A stretch of 56,606 nt of DNA from Methylococcaceae bacterium (GCA_030693065.1 JAUYBL010000008.1:1-56606), one strand, 5' to 3'. Positions 24,260 through 33,767 are shown, counted from the stretch's first letter. Notes: generated by a model not told the origin, from the sequence alone. Made by a program: numbers and translations.

Positions 24260-25273
24260 TTACTGCAAAGCAGCAACAATAGCATTACCCATTTCTACAG
24301 TGCCTGCTTGGGACTGTGGGTTAATGTCAGGTGTCACAAAAACACCTTCATTGACTACTTTTTCGACAGCTTTTTGCACTCTGTCAGCCGCGTCATGCTC
24401 GCCCAAATGATGTAACAGCATCACCCCGGCCATAATCACCGCAGTCGGGTTAGCGAGATTTTTTCCGGCAATATCAGGCGCACTGCCATGTACGGCTTCA
24501 AAAAGTGCCGCATCTTTGCCGATATTAGCGCCAGGAATCAATCCTAAGCCACCGACTAAACCAGCAGTTAAATCCGACAAAATATCGCCAAACATATTGG
24601 TACATACCACGACATCAAATTGATGCGGGTTCATTACCATGTGCATACAAGCGGCATCAATAATCTTTTCATCGTATTGGATGTCCGGATATTTAGGCGC
24701 AATTTCTCTGGCCACATCTAAAAATAAGCCTTGGCTGTATTTTAAAATATTGGCTTTGTGACAGACGGTGACTTTTTTACGCTGATTATCACGCGCGTAT
24801 TGAAATGCATATTCGATGATTCTTTCAGAGCCAGTTCTGGTGACGACTGCCAAACTTTCGGCAATGTCTTTTTTCGGTGTCAGATAATGCTCTAAACCAG
24901 CATAAAGTCCTTCAGTGTTTTCCCGAACGATAACAATATCGACATCTTCATAACGGGTTTTAACACCAGGCCAGCTCTTGGCTGGGCGGACGTTGGCGTA
25001 TAAATCATACTTTTGACGCAATGCCACGTTGATACTTCTAAAACCAGTGCCGCCCACACCAGTAGTTAATGGGCCTTTAAACGCCAAGCGCGTTTTATCA
25101 ATCGATGCCATCGTTTCATCAGGCAGCGGCGTGCCAAATTTTTCAAAAGCAGCCATACCCGCATAAGCTTCTTCCCAGTGAATTTTCACACCTGATGCGT
25201 CGATTACTTTAACTGCCTCATCCATAATCGAAGGACCAATTCCATCACCTTTTATTAACGTCACGTTATGCAT
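24260..25273 (-). CDS. NAD-dependent isocitrate dehydrogenase (IMDH-like family)
   Basis: A beta-decarboxylating dehydrogenase of 337 residues. Conserved elements are LIKGDGIGPSIMDEAVKV, FKGPLTTGVGG with phosphorylation-loop context, SINVALRQKYDLYANVRP, VRENTEGLYAG, and CTNMFGDILSDL. Cofactor residues in the segment HGSAPDIAGKNLANPTAV are Asp and Ile with Ala where NADP enzymes have Lys, Tyr and Val, which predicts NAD use. Substrate residues (Ser in GFRSINVALR, three Arg) fit isocitrate rather than isopropylmalate. Homodimeric NAD-type isocitrate dehydrogenases are known from gammaproteobacterial methanotrophs. It is divergently placed against an NADP enzyme. Confidence 0.85.
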   Translation of the reverse strand: MHNVTLIKGDGIGPSIMDEAVKVIDASGVKIHWEEAYAGMAAFEKFGTPLPDETMASIDKTRLAFKGPLTTGVGGTGFRSINVALRQKYDLYANVRPAKSWPGVKTRYEDVDIVIVRENTEGLYAGLEHYLTPKKDIAESLAVVTRTGSERIIEYAFQYARDNQRKKVTVCHKANILKYSQGLFLDVAREIAPKYPDIQYDEKIIDAACMHMVMNPHQFDVVVCTNMFGDILSDLTAGLVGGLGLIPGANIGKDAALFEAVHGSAPDIAGKNLANPTAVIMAGVMLLHHLGEHDAADRVQKAVEKVVNEGVFVTPDINPQSQAGTVEMGNAIVAALQ

Positions 25274-25513
25274 TGAAATCTCCAGCTTTAAAAAATAATT
25301 AAAAGATTCATGGGTTATGGATTTTGTCCCAAGTCAGGAATTATAAGGCTTTACGGCTGTGCTTATCTACCGGCAACCGTTAACACAGCGTTTCTAAATA
25401 AAGAATGTTCTCAAAGACAGCGCTTTTAAGTGTTAAGAGTTATAGGTGTGCTGTAAATTATTGAGTGTTTGTTATGCAAAGTTGCCAGTTTCCAATACCT
25501 TTAGGAGCTTGTT

Positions 25514-26806
25514 ATGAATCACCGCGTCCCGCCCTCAAATGCCAGTCGTATTAGTTTTAGCAACGGTAAATTGATTGTTCCAGATTATCCGATCATTCCT
25601 TACGTAGAAGGCGATGGCACCGGCCCTGATATATGGCGGGCCACTGTCAGAGTATTAGATGCGGCAGTTGCTAAGGTCTATGGCGGCACCCGAAAAATCC
25701 ACTGGCTGGAAGTATTCGCTGGTGAAAAAGCTCATCGATTATTTAATACCTGGTTGCCCGACGAAACGGTTAACGCCTGTCGCGAATATTTGGTATCCAT
25801 CAAAGGCCCATTAACCACACCCGTGGGCGGCGGCATTCGTTCGCTTAATGTTGCTCTGCGGCAACTGTTGGATTTATACGTATGCTTGCGACCGGTGCGT
25901 TGGTTTAAGGGCGTGCCGTCACCAGTCAAAAGGCCGGATGCCGTCGATATGGTGATATTTCGCGAAAATACCGAAGACATTTATGCGGGCATTGAATTTG
26001 AGCAAGGCAGCCCGGACAATTTGCGCTTCCTGCAATTGTTGCAACTTAACTTCCCCACTCAATACGCGAAAATCCGCTTTCCGGAAAGTTCCGGTATTGG
26101 CATTAAGCCGGTATCGCAACAAGGCACGGAGCGATTGATTCGCGCGGCAATTGAATATGCCATTACTAATCAGCGCAAAAGCCTGACGATTGTCCACAAA
26201 GGCAATATCATGAAATACACTGAAGGTGCTTTTCGGAATTGGGCTTACGCACTGGCGGAGGCTGATTATCCTGAGCAAACATACACTTGGTCACAATGGA
26301 AAAGAACCCGCACCAGCTTGGGTCAGGCGGCGGCAGATCAAGAGCAGGCAGCCGCATTGGCACAAGGCCGTATTTTAATTAAAGATGCCATTGCCGATAT
26401 TGCCCTACAGCAAGTGCTGACTCGCCCGGAAGATTTCGATGTAATCGCCACGCTCAATCTTAACGGTGACTATTTATCCGACGCGTTGGCCGCACAAGTC
26501 GGCGGCATCGGTATTGCGCCAGGTGGCAATATCAATTATCAAACCGGCACCGCAGTATTTGAGGCTACCCATGGCACCGCGCCTAAATATGCAGGGTTGG
26601 ATAAGGTAAATCCGGGTTCGTTAATTTTGTCGGGTGAAATGATGTTGCGCTACTTAGGCTGGACCGAAGCCGCCAATGCCATTATCAACGCTATGGACGC
26701 GGCGATTGCCGGTAAACACGTCACTTATGACTTCGCGCGGTTAATGGAAGGTTCTACCGAAGTAAAATGCAGTGAATTTGCTGATGTGTTGATACAGCAT
26801 TTATAA
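25514..26806 (+). CDS. icd: NADP-dependent isocitrate dehydrogenase
   Basis: TCA-cycle enzyme forming 2-oxoglutarate and NADPH. It has 430 residues against 416 in E. coli. Motifs: [71 protein letters not shown], and [25 protein letters not shown], with [11 protein letters not shown] near the C-terminus. The NADP-determining Lys-Tyr, Val, Tyr and Arg are all present. The Ser of the phosphorylation loop (GGGIRSLN) is conserved. An insert at about 170-200 is unlike E. coli. The start follows TTAGGAG. Confidence 0.95.
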   Translation: MNHRVPPSNASRISFSNGKLIVPDYPIIPYVEGDGTGPDIWRATVRVLDAAVAKVYGGTRKIHWLEVFAGEKAHRLFNTWLPDETVNACREYLVSIKGPLTTPVGGGIRSLNVALRQLLDLYVCLRPVRWFKGVPSPVKRPDAVDMVIFRENTEDIYAGIEFEQGSPDNLRFLQLLQLNFPTQYAKIRFPESSGIGIKPVSQQGTERLIRAAIEYAITNQRKSLTIVHKGNIMKYTEGAFRNWAYALAEADYPEQTYTWSQWKRTRTSLGQAAADQEQAAALAQGRILIKDAIADIALQQVLTRPEDFDVIATLNLNGDYLSDALAAQVGGIGIAPGGNINYQTGTAVFEATHGTAPKYAGLDKVNPGSLILSGEMMLRYLGWTEAANAIINAMDAAIAGKHVTYDFARLMEGSTEVKCSEFADVLIQHL

Positions 26807-26826
26807 GATTAAGCGGAAGGTTAATG

Positions 26827-26855
26827 TTGCAAAAATGCGATTCACTCTATACAAT
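26827..26855 (+). promoter_or_regulatory. Sigma-70 promoter of tRNA-Ser
   Basis: -35 TTGCAA, a 17-bp spacer and -10 TACAAT. Start near 26862, about 45 nt before the tRNA. Confidence 0.7.
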
Positions 26856-26905
26856 GCACGGCTCTTGAGGACAAGAGTTTACTGCTAAAGGGATTGCAAG
26901 TTAAA

Positions 26906-26993
26906 GGTGGGCTGGCTGAGTGGTCGAAAGCGGCGGTCTTGAAAACCGTTGAACCGTAAGGTTCCTGGGGTTCGAATCCCTAGCCCATCGCCA
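26906..26993 (+). tRNA. tRNA-Ser (TGA)
   Basis: 88 nt with a long variable arm and encoded CCA. The acceptor stem is ggtgggc/gcccatc (one G-U pair), and the anticodon loop CTTGAAA gives TGA. It is followed directly by an intrinsic terminator. Confidence 0.96.
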
Positions 26994-27002
26994 TAAAATA
27001 AA

Positions 27003-27035
27003 AAGGGGCATGATTTTTATCATGCCCCTTTTTTT
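27003..27035 (+). terminator. Rho-independent terminator after tRNA-Ser
   Basis: An 11-bp stem (aaggggcatga/tcatgcccctt) with a 6-nt loop and a run of seven T. It would also serve the convergent pentapeptide gene. Confidence 0.92.
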
Positions 27036-27054
27036 GTGCCCCGAGTTTTTGGGT

Positions 27055-27843
27055 TTATTCGAAAATAGCCGAATCAATATGCTTGCTGGAATCCAGGCCT
27101 TTGAGTTGGGATTTGTTTTTAACCCCGGCAAAGCGGGTGCCTTGTAAGTCGCTATTGCTAAAATCGGTGCTTTCAAGGTTACAGCCGGATAAGTCCGCGC
27201 CTGACAAGTCTGCGCCAGTTAAATTGGCACCCGTCATATCAGAATGGGCAAATACGGTATTTTTTAACGTGCTATTGGAGAGATTGGCGAGCCTTAACAA
27301 CGCGCGATTAAGATTAGCATTGGTCAGATTAGCACCCGATAGATTGGCGTGATTCAAACTAACACGCATCAAACCCATCGGCTGGTTTTTCATATCCACG
27401 CCCCAATTGGCATTGCTGATGTTGGCATTACTTAGGTTGGCGCGGTCCAGATTGGCGATAAATCGACTGCCGCTTAAGTTGGCATTGCTTAAGTTGGCGC
27501 CGCCCATGTGTACGCCAAAAATGCTGCTGTTGCTAAGATTTGCGCCTGATAAATTGATATTGGACATCACCGTTAAGTCCAAAATCAATCCCGATAAATT
27601 GCTATTGCTGAAATTGGCATTGCGTAAGTCGGCCCCCCATAAATCGGCATGGCGAAAATCTAATCCTGATAAATCCAAATTTCTTAAATCTTTACGGCGC
27701 AAGTCTGCTTGATGTTCTTTAGTTGCTTGAGCTAGCAAAGTTTCGATGGCTGCACGATCAAAGTCGGCTGCGCTAACTGTGGTGCTAAAAAAAGCGACCA
27801 CCAGTAAGGCAAGCAAGATCTGGAGTCTGGGTTGGATATTCAT
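27055..27843 (-). CDS. Secreted pentapeptide-repeat protein
   Basis: A 262-residue protein from the ATG at 27843. The signal peptide MNIQPRLQILLALLVVAFFS ends at VSA/ADFDR. The mature part is about 35 tandem A(D/N)LXX pentapeptides (DLSGLDFRHADLWGADLRNA...NLSGANLSNS...), which form a right-handed quadrilateral beta-helix. N-central residues are strongly enriched (ANLSNANLSG). Short N- and C-terminal caps (LLAQATKEHQADLRRKD; SKHIDSAIFE) flank it. Export to the periplasm is inferred from the signal. The function of exported pentapeptide proteins is unknown; those that protect gyrase are cytosolic, so that role is unlikely. Repetitive DNA here is coding, not a CRISPR array. Confidence 0.85.
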   Translation of the reverse strand: MNIQPRLQILLALLVVAFFSTTVSAADFDRAAIETLLAQATKEHQADLRRKDLRNLDLSGLDFRHADLWGADLRNANFSNSNLSGLILDLTVMSNINLSGANLSNSSIFGVHMGGANLSNANLSGSRFIANLDRANLSNANISNANWGVDMKNQPMGLMRVSLNHANLSGANLTNANLNRALLRLANLSNSTLKNTVFAHSDMTGANLTGADLSGADLSGCNLESTDFSNSDLQGTRFAGVKNKSQLKGLDSSKHIDSAIFE

Positions 27844-28016
27844 TTGTTTACCTCTTGAGTTGGTATTTTGAGCAAGTAATGCACTGTATCGCAATTTACG
27901 TTTGATGCTTAATTTTTATAAAAAACGATTATTGACTGGTAAGATTGACGACCTTTTGAACAACGCTGCTCTTGGCTTTTACGTTGCGGTTTAGCGTAGT
28001 AACTTTATCTATTGAT

Positions 28017-29969
28017 GTGACAGATACAAAACAATTTTTTGGTGACAATGGCGCGTTGGCGCAGGTGATTTCCGGCTATCAACCGCGAGCCGCACAGCTG
28101 GAAATGGCGGAGGCGATTGCCAAGGCCATTGACGATAATGAAAACTTGATCGCGGAAGCAGGCACCGGCACCGGTAAAACCTTTGCTTATCTGGTGCCTG
28201 CCATTCAGTCCGGCAAAAAAGTCATTATCTCAACCGGCACCAAAAACCTTCAAGACCAGCTGTTTAACAAAGACTTGCCAGTCATTCGCAAGGCCATGAA
28301 AACGCCGTTTTTGGCCGCCTTGTTAAAAGGTCGTGCTAACTATTTATGCACTTATCGGCTAACCAATTCGATGACCTCATCGCTGGGTTTTAGCAAGGAA
28401 GACGCAGCCTCACTGGCCAAAATCAGTTCCTGGGCCAAGCGCACCAAAACCGGCGATGTCTCGGAAATGTCTGATGTCGCTGAGGCCGATCCCGTCTGGT
28501 ATCAAGCCACCTCCAGTATCGACAATTGCCTGGGGCAAGATTGCCCGGACTTTGCCGAATGTTTTCTGGTTAAGGCCAGAAAGAAAGCCCAAGAATCCGA
28601 AATTCTGGTGGTTAATCATCATTTGCTATGCGCAGATTGGTCGATTCGCGATAACGGTTTCGGCGAGTTATTGCCCAATGCTGAAGTGGTGATTATCGAT
28701 GAAGCGCATCAATTGGCCGATACCGCATCCAATTTTTTAGGCATTACCGTCAGCGCCAAGCAATTGAATGATTTGGCCAAAGATTCATTGATGGAATACT
28801 TCAAGGATGCGACGGATATTCCAGCCTTGCGCACCGCTTGCGAAGATCTGGAGCATGAAGTCAAAGACCTGCGTTTGGCTTTTGGTATAGAGCTTAGACG
28901 TGGCGACTGGCAGGACATTGATAATAATCCCAAGTTGGCTGCAGGCATGGTTGCAGTCAAAGACCAGTTGCAGCGGGTAAGCGATCAACTGGAGCTGGCC
29001 TCGGTTAAAACCAAGGGGCTGGAAACCTGCTTTAAACGTGCTGACGAGCTGGTGCAGCAGCTAAAAGTGATCCTCGAAGACAACAGCGGCAAATGGATAC
29101 GCTGGTACGAAACCTATAAAAACACCTTCAGCTTAAGCCGGACACCGCTGGACATTGCCGGCGAATTTCGCGCGTTTATGGCGCAGCATAAGGCCACCTG
29201 GATTTTTACCTCAGCGACTTTAAGCGTCGGTAATCGTTTCGATCATTTTGCCAATAATTTAGGTCTGGGCAATGCCGCCACCGCCAGCTGGGGCAGTCCG
29301 TTCGATTTTGCTAATCAGTCCTTGTTCTATCACCCGAAAGGCCTGCCGCAACCTAACGATCCTGATTTTATTCCACGTATCGTTGAATTCGCCTTACCGG
29401 TCTTGCAAGCCAGCAAGGGCAGAGCATTCTTTTTGTTTACCAGCCATCGCGCATTGCAGGAAGCGGCGGCATTATTGCGCGATAAAATCGACTACCCCTT
29501 GCTGATTCAAGGCAGCCGACCCAAAGGCGTATTGCTGGATCAGTTTAAGGACGCGGGCAATGCCGTGTTGCTGGGCACCTCCAGTTTTTGGGAAGGTGTC
29601 GATGTTAGAGGCGAAGCCTTATCTTGCGTGATTATCGACAAACTCCCGTTCGCATCGCCTGGCGATCCGGTACTCAAAGCGCGCATGGAAGCCATGACCA
29701 AACAGGGACGTAATCCTTTCTTTACCTACCAATTGCCGACCGCGGTGATTGCTCTGCGGCAAGGCATAGGACGCTTGATTCGCGATGTTACCGATCGCGG
29801 CGTGCTGATGGTCTGCGATCCGCGTTTATTAAAACGCTCTTACGGACAGATATTTTTGGACAGCGTCCCGGCGATGAAGCGCACCCGGAACATTGAAGAC
29901 GTGCAGGCGTTTTTTCAAAGTGATAGTAAAGCCGCTGGTTCAGAATCTGTCAGCAAAGCAATTAAATAA
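28017..29969 (+). CDS. ATP-dependent DNA helicase of the DinG/YoaA (XPD-like) family
   Basis: An iron-sulfur superfamily 2 helicase of about 650 residues acting 5'-3' on damaged or G-rich DNA. I prefer the GTG at 28017 (MTDTKQFFGDNGALAQVI), which lines up with the YoaA N-terminus, to the TTG at 27972. Motifs: GYQPRAAQLEMAEAI, Walker A AEAGTGTGKTFAYL, the cluster cysteines in YLCTYR and NCLGQDCPDFAECF, Walker B VVIIDEAHQL, VVNHHLL, TSATLS, SSFWEGVDVRGEAL, and QGIGRLIRDVTDRG. The length and single-gene setting favour YoaA over DinG. The downstream tsaB gene may be co-transcribed. Confidence 0.92.
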   Translation: MTDTKQFFGDNGALAQVISGYQPRAAQLEMAEAIAKAIDDNENLIAEAGTGTGKTFAYLVPAIQSGKKVIISTGTKNLQDQLFNKDLPVIRKAMKTPFLAALLKGRANYLCTYRLTNSMTSSLGFSKEDAASLAKISSWAKRTKTGDVSEMSDVAEADPVWYQATSSIDNCLGQDCPDFAECFLVKARKKAQESEILVVNHHLLCADWSIRDNGFGELLPNAEVVIIDEAHQLADTASNFLGITVSAKQLNDLAKDSLMEYFKDATDIPALRTACEDLEHEVKDLRLAFGIELRRGDWQDIDNNPKLAAGMVAVKDQLQRVSDQLELASVKTKGLETCFKRADELVQQLKVILEDNSGKWIRWYETYKNTFSLSRTPLDIAGEFRAFMAQHKATWIFTSATLSVGNRFDHFANNLGLGNAATASWGSPFDFANQSLFYHPKGLPQPNDPDFIPRIVEFALPVLQASKGRAFFLFTSHRALQEAAALLRDKIDYPLLIQGSRPKGVLLDQFKDAGNAVLLGTSSFWEGVDVRGEALSCVIIDKLPFASPGDPVLKARMEAMTKQGRNPFFTYQLPTAVIALRQGIGRLIRDVTDRGVLMVCDPRLLKRSYGQIFLDSVPAMKRTRNIEDVQAFFQSDSKAAGSESVSKAIK

Positions 29970-29978
29970 AAATAAAAA

Positions 29979-30012
29979 ACCGTTCGTGCTGACCCTGAGC
30001 TAGTCGAACGGT
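29979..30012. repeat. Dispersed palindrome (ccgttcg...cgaacgg)
   Basis: ccgttcgtgctgaccctgagc...tagtcgaacgg, preceded by an A-run and belonging to the same family as 6629 and 24174. It lies between the helicase and tsaB. Confidence 0.65.
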
Positions 30013-30043
30013 CGAAGCACAGCAATTCCAGGATATTTACAAA

Positions 30044-30745
30044 ATGAAATTATTAGCCGTAGAAACATCTTCAGAAGCCTGCTCGGCAGCTTTATTTATT
30101 GATGGCGTTATCGTGGAACGCTTTGAATTGGCCCCCCAAAAACACACCAAACTGATCTTGCCGATGATCGATTCGTTATTGGCCGAGGCCGGATTAACGC
30201 CGCAGCAACTTGATGCACTGGCTTTCAGTCGTGGCCCCGGCTCCTTCACCGGTGTGCGTATTGCCACCAGTGTCATACAAGGCATCGCCTTCGGTGCCGA
30301 TTTACCGGTAGTGCCGGTCTCCACATTAGCTGCCATTGCCCAGGATTTTTTTGATCAACAACTCGATAACGTCGCTTATGTGGCGATGGATGCGCGCATG
30401 GGGGAGATTTTCTGGGGCGTCTATCAGCGCAATGCCGAAGGCTATGCCGAATTGCTTGGAGAGGAGGCCGTCACCCGCGCTGAAAATATTGTTTTTCCGG
30501 AATTATCCGGTGTCGGCGTCGGCTCGGGCTGGGGCGTTTATCATCAACAACTCCTTGCCCGGCTGAATGGTCTAGTCACAGACTACCACAGCGATGCTTT
30601 ACCCAGAGCCGCCAGCATAGCTAAGCTTGGCGCTTGGGGCTTCAGCCAAGGTCAAGCCGTCGATGTCGACCAGGCTATGCCTGTGTATTTGCGGGATAAG
30701 GTGGCGAAGAAGGAATCGGAGCGTGGAGTTGTTAGGGAAGGCTAA
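30044..30745 (+). CDS. tsaB: tRNA threonylcarbamoyladenosine biosynthesis protein TsaB
   Basis: An ASKHA-fold scaffold for TsaD and TsaE in t6A formation. The 233 residues match E. coli YeaZ (231). Motifs: MKLLAVETSSEACSAAL, LAPQKHTKLILPMIDSLLAEAG, AFSRGPGSFTGVRIATSVIQG, VAMDARMGEIFWGVY and AKLGAWGFSQGQ. In E. coli yeaZ lies beside yoaA; the same helicase-tsaB neighbourhood is kept here, which supports both calls. Confidence 0.95.
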   Translation: MKLLAVETSSEACSAALFIDGVIVERFELAPQKHTKLILPMIDSLLAEAGLTPQQLDALAFSRGPGSFTGVRIATSVIQGIAFGADLPVVPVSTLAAIAQDFFDQQLDNVAYVAMDARMGEIFWGVYQRNAEGYAELLGEEAVTRAENIVFPELSGVGVGSGWGVYHQQLLARLNGLVTDYHSDALPRAASIAKLGAWGFSQGQAVDVDQAMPVYLRDKVAKKESERGVVREG

Positions 30746-30900
30746 ATACAGGTTTATTTTCTCCACCTCCTTATCGTAATCAGCCTGCCTTACCCTACGT
30801 AAATGCCCCTGATGTACTTTACCATCTGTAAAAAATACCCGAAAAGTCCTCAAAACCGGTTACGATCAAACTGGGTTTAACAAATTTTGAATTAATAAAT

Positions 30901-32451
30901 ATGATGGAAGTAGTCTGGATCAGTACAGCTTATCTGGCGGGCTTGGTAGCCAGTCGCCTGTTTCTTCCGCCATTGGTGGGGTATTTGGTCGCGGGTTATA
31001 TTTTGCATGGATTGGGTATTGTGGCGTTGCCGGATCTTGGGCATTTGGCCGATATTGGTATTCAATTGCTGCTGTTTTCGGTTGGCTTAAAGCTTAAGCC
31101 CAGTTCGTTGATACGACGTGAAGTGTTAAGTGTCGGTGGCCTGCATTTATTATTGATGGCCTTGATTTCAGCATTGGTGTTTTTCTGGCTGGATAAACGC
31201 GTCACTGGTGGTTTGGTATTGGGCGTCAGTTTGGCTTTTTCCAGCACTGTATTGGCTATCAAGGTATTGGAAGACAGCGGCGAACTATCGTCATTGCATG
31301 GTCGGGATGTCCTGAGTATTCTTATTCTGCAGGACATTATTGCCATCGCACTATTGGCATTTGCGGATGGCAAACAACCGACGCCCTGGGCATTGGCGCT
31401 GTTTTTATTACCTTTGTTGCGGCCGTTGGCCCATCGCATGCTGTCGTCTAGCCGTAGCTCTGAACTAATCATGCTGTTGGGCGTTTCGTTGGCGTTGGCG
31501 GGTGGCGTATTGGCGGAAAGTGTCGGTATCGCCGCCGATATTGGCGCATTATTGACCGGCGTAATGCTGGCCTCTCATCCCAAGATTAATGAACTTGCCG
31601 ATCGACTCTGGGGGCTAAAGGAGTTGTTTCTGGTGGCCTTTTTTCTGCAAATTGGCCTGACTGATTTGCCAAGCCGCGAGCAGGCGCTCAATGCATTAGA
31701 GCTGTTGGCATTGTTGCCGTTGCAAGGGGTGTTGTTCTTTGGGTTGTTTGTGCTGGCCGGCCTGCGTGCGCGTACGGCTTTTATTTCCTCGCTGGCATTA
31801 ATGACCTATAGCGAATTTGCGCTGATTACTACTGGCGCGGTGGTGCAAGCCAAGTTGCTGGCGGTGGAATGGCAATCGATTATCAGCCTAGCCGTCGCTG
31901 GGTCGTTGGCGGTTGCCGCGCCATTGAATCGTTTTTCTCACCGCTTGTTTTCATGGGCTGAGCCGGTGTTGGTGCGTTTTGAAAAAAAGTCCGGCCACCC
32001 GGATCGCTTGCCGGAAAGCTTCGGCGTTGCGGAGTGGCTGGTGATCGGTATGGGACGTACCGGAGTTGCCACCTATCGGGCATTATCTGAACAAGACCAG
32101 CGAGTCGTTGGCTTGGATGCCGATCCTACTGTTCTGGAGAGCCTTAGGTCATCCGGTAAACGGGTAGTTTATGGCGATGTCGAGGATAGCGAGTTGTGGA
32201 GTGGTCTGCCGTTGGAAAGAGTCAAAGGTGTCGTTATTACCGTGCCGACATTTGAAGCCAGATGTATTGCCATCAGTCGACTTAAAAAACGCGGGTTTAA
32301 CGGCCAGATCGGCACAATTTGTTACCACGCCGATGAAGAAGTAAAATTCAAAAATTTAGGTGCGAATTTTGTCATTCATCCCTTGGTTGAAGCCGGCAAT
32401 CAATTAGCTAAGCAAATGCTGGCTGGTGAAAGTCAAGACAATCAGCCTTAA
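30901..32451 (+). CDS. Cation:proton antiporter, CPA2 family, with TrkA-N domain
   Basis: 516 residues. About 12 membrane segments (1-375) form the Na+/H+ or K+/H+ exchanger domain, with FLPPLVGYLVAGYILHGLG, GVSLAFSSTVLAIKVLEDSGEL and DVLSILILQDIIAIALL carrying the conserved acidic residues. A cytosolic Rossmann TrkA-N domain follows from about 378 (WLVIGMGRTGVATYRAL, VVGLDADPTVLE, VVYGDVEDSELW). This layout matches the YbaL/KefB-like group; no TrkA-C domain is visible. It probably exports K+ or Na+ in exchange for protons, under nucleotide control. It has no operon partner. Two ATG codons occur at the start; either could be used. Confidence 0.88.
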   Translation: MMEVVWISTAYLAGLVASRLFLPPLVGYLVAGYILHGLGIVALPDLGHLADIGIQLLLFSVGLKLKPSSLIRREVLSVGGLHLLLMALISALVFFWLDKRVTGGLVLGVSLAFSSTVLAIKVLEDSGELSSLHGRDVLSILILQDIIAIALLAFADGKQPTPWALALFLLPLLRPLAHRMLSSSRSSELIMLLGVSLALAGGVLAESVGIAADIGALLTGVMLASHPKINELADRLWGLKELFLVAFFLQIGLTDLPSREQALNALELLALLPLQGVLFFGLFVLAGLRARTAFISSLALMTYSEFALITTGAVVQAKLLAVEWQSIISLAVAGSLAVAAPLNRFSHRLFSWAEPVLVRFEKKSGHPDRLPESFGVAEWLVIGMGRTGVATYRALSEQDQRVVGLDADPTVLESLRSSGKRVVYGDVEDSELWSGLPLERVKGVVITVPTFEARCIAISRLKKRGFNGQIGTICYHADEEVKFKNLGANFVIHPLVEAGNQLAKQMLAGESQDNQP

Positions 32452-32456
32452 TGGCC

Positions 32457-32496
32457 AGCATGGCAGATCCCTAGCAGGGTTGGGATCTGCCATGCT
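32457..32496. terminator. Perfect 15-bp hairpin between convergent genes
   Basis: agcatggcagatccc pairs perfectly with gggatctgccatgct across a 10-nt loop. It lies between the antiporter gene and the convergent DinB gene. There is no strong T-run. It is likely a bidirectional terminator or REP-type element. Confidence 0.65.
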
Positions 32497-32516
32497 TTCG
32501 CAATTCAGTATTTTAC

Positions 32517-33050
32517 TTAATCTAACTGGCTATCAATTAGTTCCAGCAAATCCGTCACACCCACATCCAAGCCTTGTTGTGACAATAGTGTTGTCGCTTG
32601 GCCTCGGTGATGGGTTTGGTGATTAAACAAGTGCAGCATCAGGCTGCCGAAGTTTTTGCTTTGTGCTTCGCCTTTCATGTTTTCGTAAGACAGCGTATAG
32701 CCAAGATCAGCAGGTTCCAGCTGTTCGCACCAAGCGATTATTGTCTTGTCCAACTCTCGACGCTGCTCAGTTAATGCTGAAAAATCAGCAATTAATATTT
32801 GCGCCAGGGCTTCCGGCTGGGGTGTTGCGCGGATCTCATCCAAAGCTGAATGTTGCGCGGGGTGGTTAGAAAAACGCTTTAACCAAACGATGTCGGCAAC
32901 CATGAGGTGGTTCAAAGTGCCCAATAGCGAGCCGAAAAATGCGCCGCGATCTTTGGCAAGTTCATCAGCAGGCAATTGCGTTGCGGTGCTGTAAAGCTTG
33001 TCGTTCATCCATTGGTTGTAGCGACTTAATAGGCGTATATGGTCAAGCAT
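32517..33050 (-). CDS. DinB family protein
   Basis: A 177-residue four-helix-bundle protein of the DinB/YfiT-like superfamily. The N-terminus is LDHIRLLSRYNQWMNDKLY, and three putative metal-ligand His residues lie in LGTLNHLMVADIVWLKRF and LFNHQTHHRGQATTLL. Members include thiol S-transferases using mycothiol or bacillithiol and many of unknown role. A glutathione S-transferase gene is 23 nt upstream on the same strand, so the two may form a thiol-detoxification operon. That link is inferred from position only. Confidence 0.85.
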   Translation of the reverse strand: MLDHIRLLSRYNQWMNDKLYSTATQLPADELAKDRGAFFGSLLGTLNHLMVADIVWLKRFSNHPAQHSALDEIRATPQPEALAQILIADFSALTEQRRELDKTIIAWCEQLEPADLGYTLSYENMKGEAQSKNFGSLMLHLFNHQTHHRGQATTLLSQQGLDVGVTDLLELIDSQLD

Positions 33051-33073
33051 GTTTGTTTTCCTGTAGTTTGGGC

Positions 33074-33721
33074 TTATTCGAATTCGGGGATGATTTCAGA
33101 TTCCAGTTTGCCGGCGTCTATCCATGCTTTTACGGCAGGGTTTTCCAGCACGGTATTGATATAGGTCTGCGCTTCGGGATTGGTGGCCAATTGGTAGCTA
33201 TAAAAACGCAATGCGACGGGGGTAAACATCGCATCGACAATACTAAATCGGCCAAAGAGCCATGGTCCTTCAGTGCTGTGTTGCTGACGACATTGTTGCC
33301 AGATTTGGCTGATGCGTTCGATGTCGGCATAGACAGCATCGGGTAATTGTTTAGCCGCTGGTGTTCGGCGGCAGTTCATACCGCAGTGGATGCGCAATGC
33401 GGTAAACCCGGAGTGCATTTCAGCGGCCAGTGAACGTGCCAGGGCTCTTTCGGCAATATCTTCAGGCCAGCCTTGGGTGTGCGGGAAACGCTCAGCCAGA
33501 TATTCCAGAATCGCCAGTGAATCCCATATTTTAATATCGCCATCCAGCAACGTTGGTACTTTGCCTGCCGGTGAATAGCTGAGAAGTTTTGGTTTGGAAT
33601 CCTCTCGATACAGCGGGATTCTAATTTCTTCAAAAGCAATGTCGTGATATTTCAAGAATAACCAAGGCCGTAACGACCAGGAAGAATAGTTTTTGTTACC
33701 GATGACAAGGGTGAGGCTCAT
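33074..33721 (-). CDS. Glutathione S-transferase family protein
   Basis: 215 residues. The N-terminal thioredoxin-like domain starts LTLVIGNKNYSSWSLRPWLFLKY, with a Ser-containing active-site loop (SSWS) and the glutathione-binding PAGKVPTLLDGDIKIWDSLAILEYL. The helical C-terminal domain contains ARSLAAEMHSGFTALRIHCG and FSIVDAMFTPVALRF. The NKNYSSWSLRPW start marks a distinct bacterial subgroup. Its substrate is unknown. Upstream partner of the DinB-family gene. Confidence 0.9.
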   Translation of the reverse strand: MSLTLVIGNKNYSSWSLRPWLFLKYHDIAFEEIRIPLYREDSKPKLLSYSPAGKVPTLLDGDIKIWDSLAILEYLAERFPHTQGWPEDIAERALARSLAAEMHSGFTALRIHCGMNCRRTPAAKQLPDAVYADIERISQIWQQCRQQHSTEGPWLFGRFSIVDAMFTPVALRFYSYQLATNPEAQTYINTVLENPAVKAWIDAGKLESEIIPEFE

Positions 33722-33744
33722 ACGTAGCTAACAATTTTTATGTA

Positions 33745-33767
33745 GAAGGGGATATTTTGTCCCCTTC
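33745..33767 (-). terminator. Hairpin downstream of the DUF3857 gene
   Basis: gaagggga/tccccttc stem with a 7-nt loop, 68 nt past the stop of the leftward DUF3857 gene and just before the GST gene. No strong T-run follows on the minus strand, so termination is only probable. Confidence 0.5.

Noticed and set aside
26901-27176. Leftward ORF over tRNA-Ser
   Set aside because: Antisense tRNA frame ([21 protein letters not shown]), a common annotation error, and it overlaps the pentapeptide gene.
27055-27843. Regular repeats that could be mistaken for a CRISPR array
   Set aside because: The period is 15 bp with coding constraint, giving pentapeptides after a signal peptide. There are no spacers.
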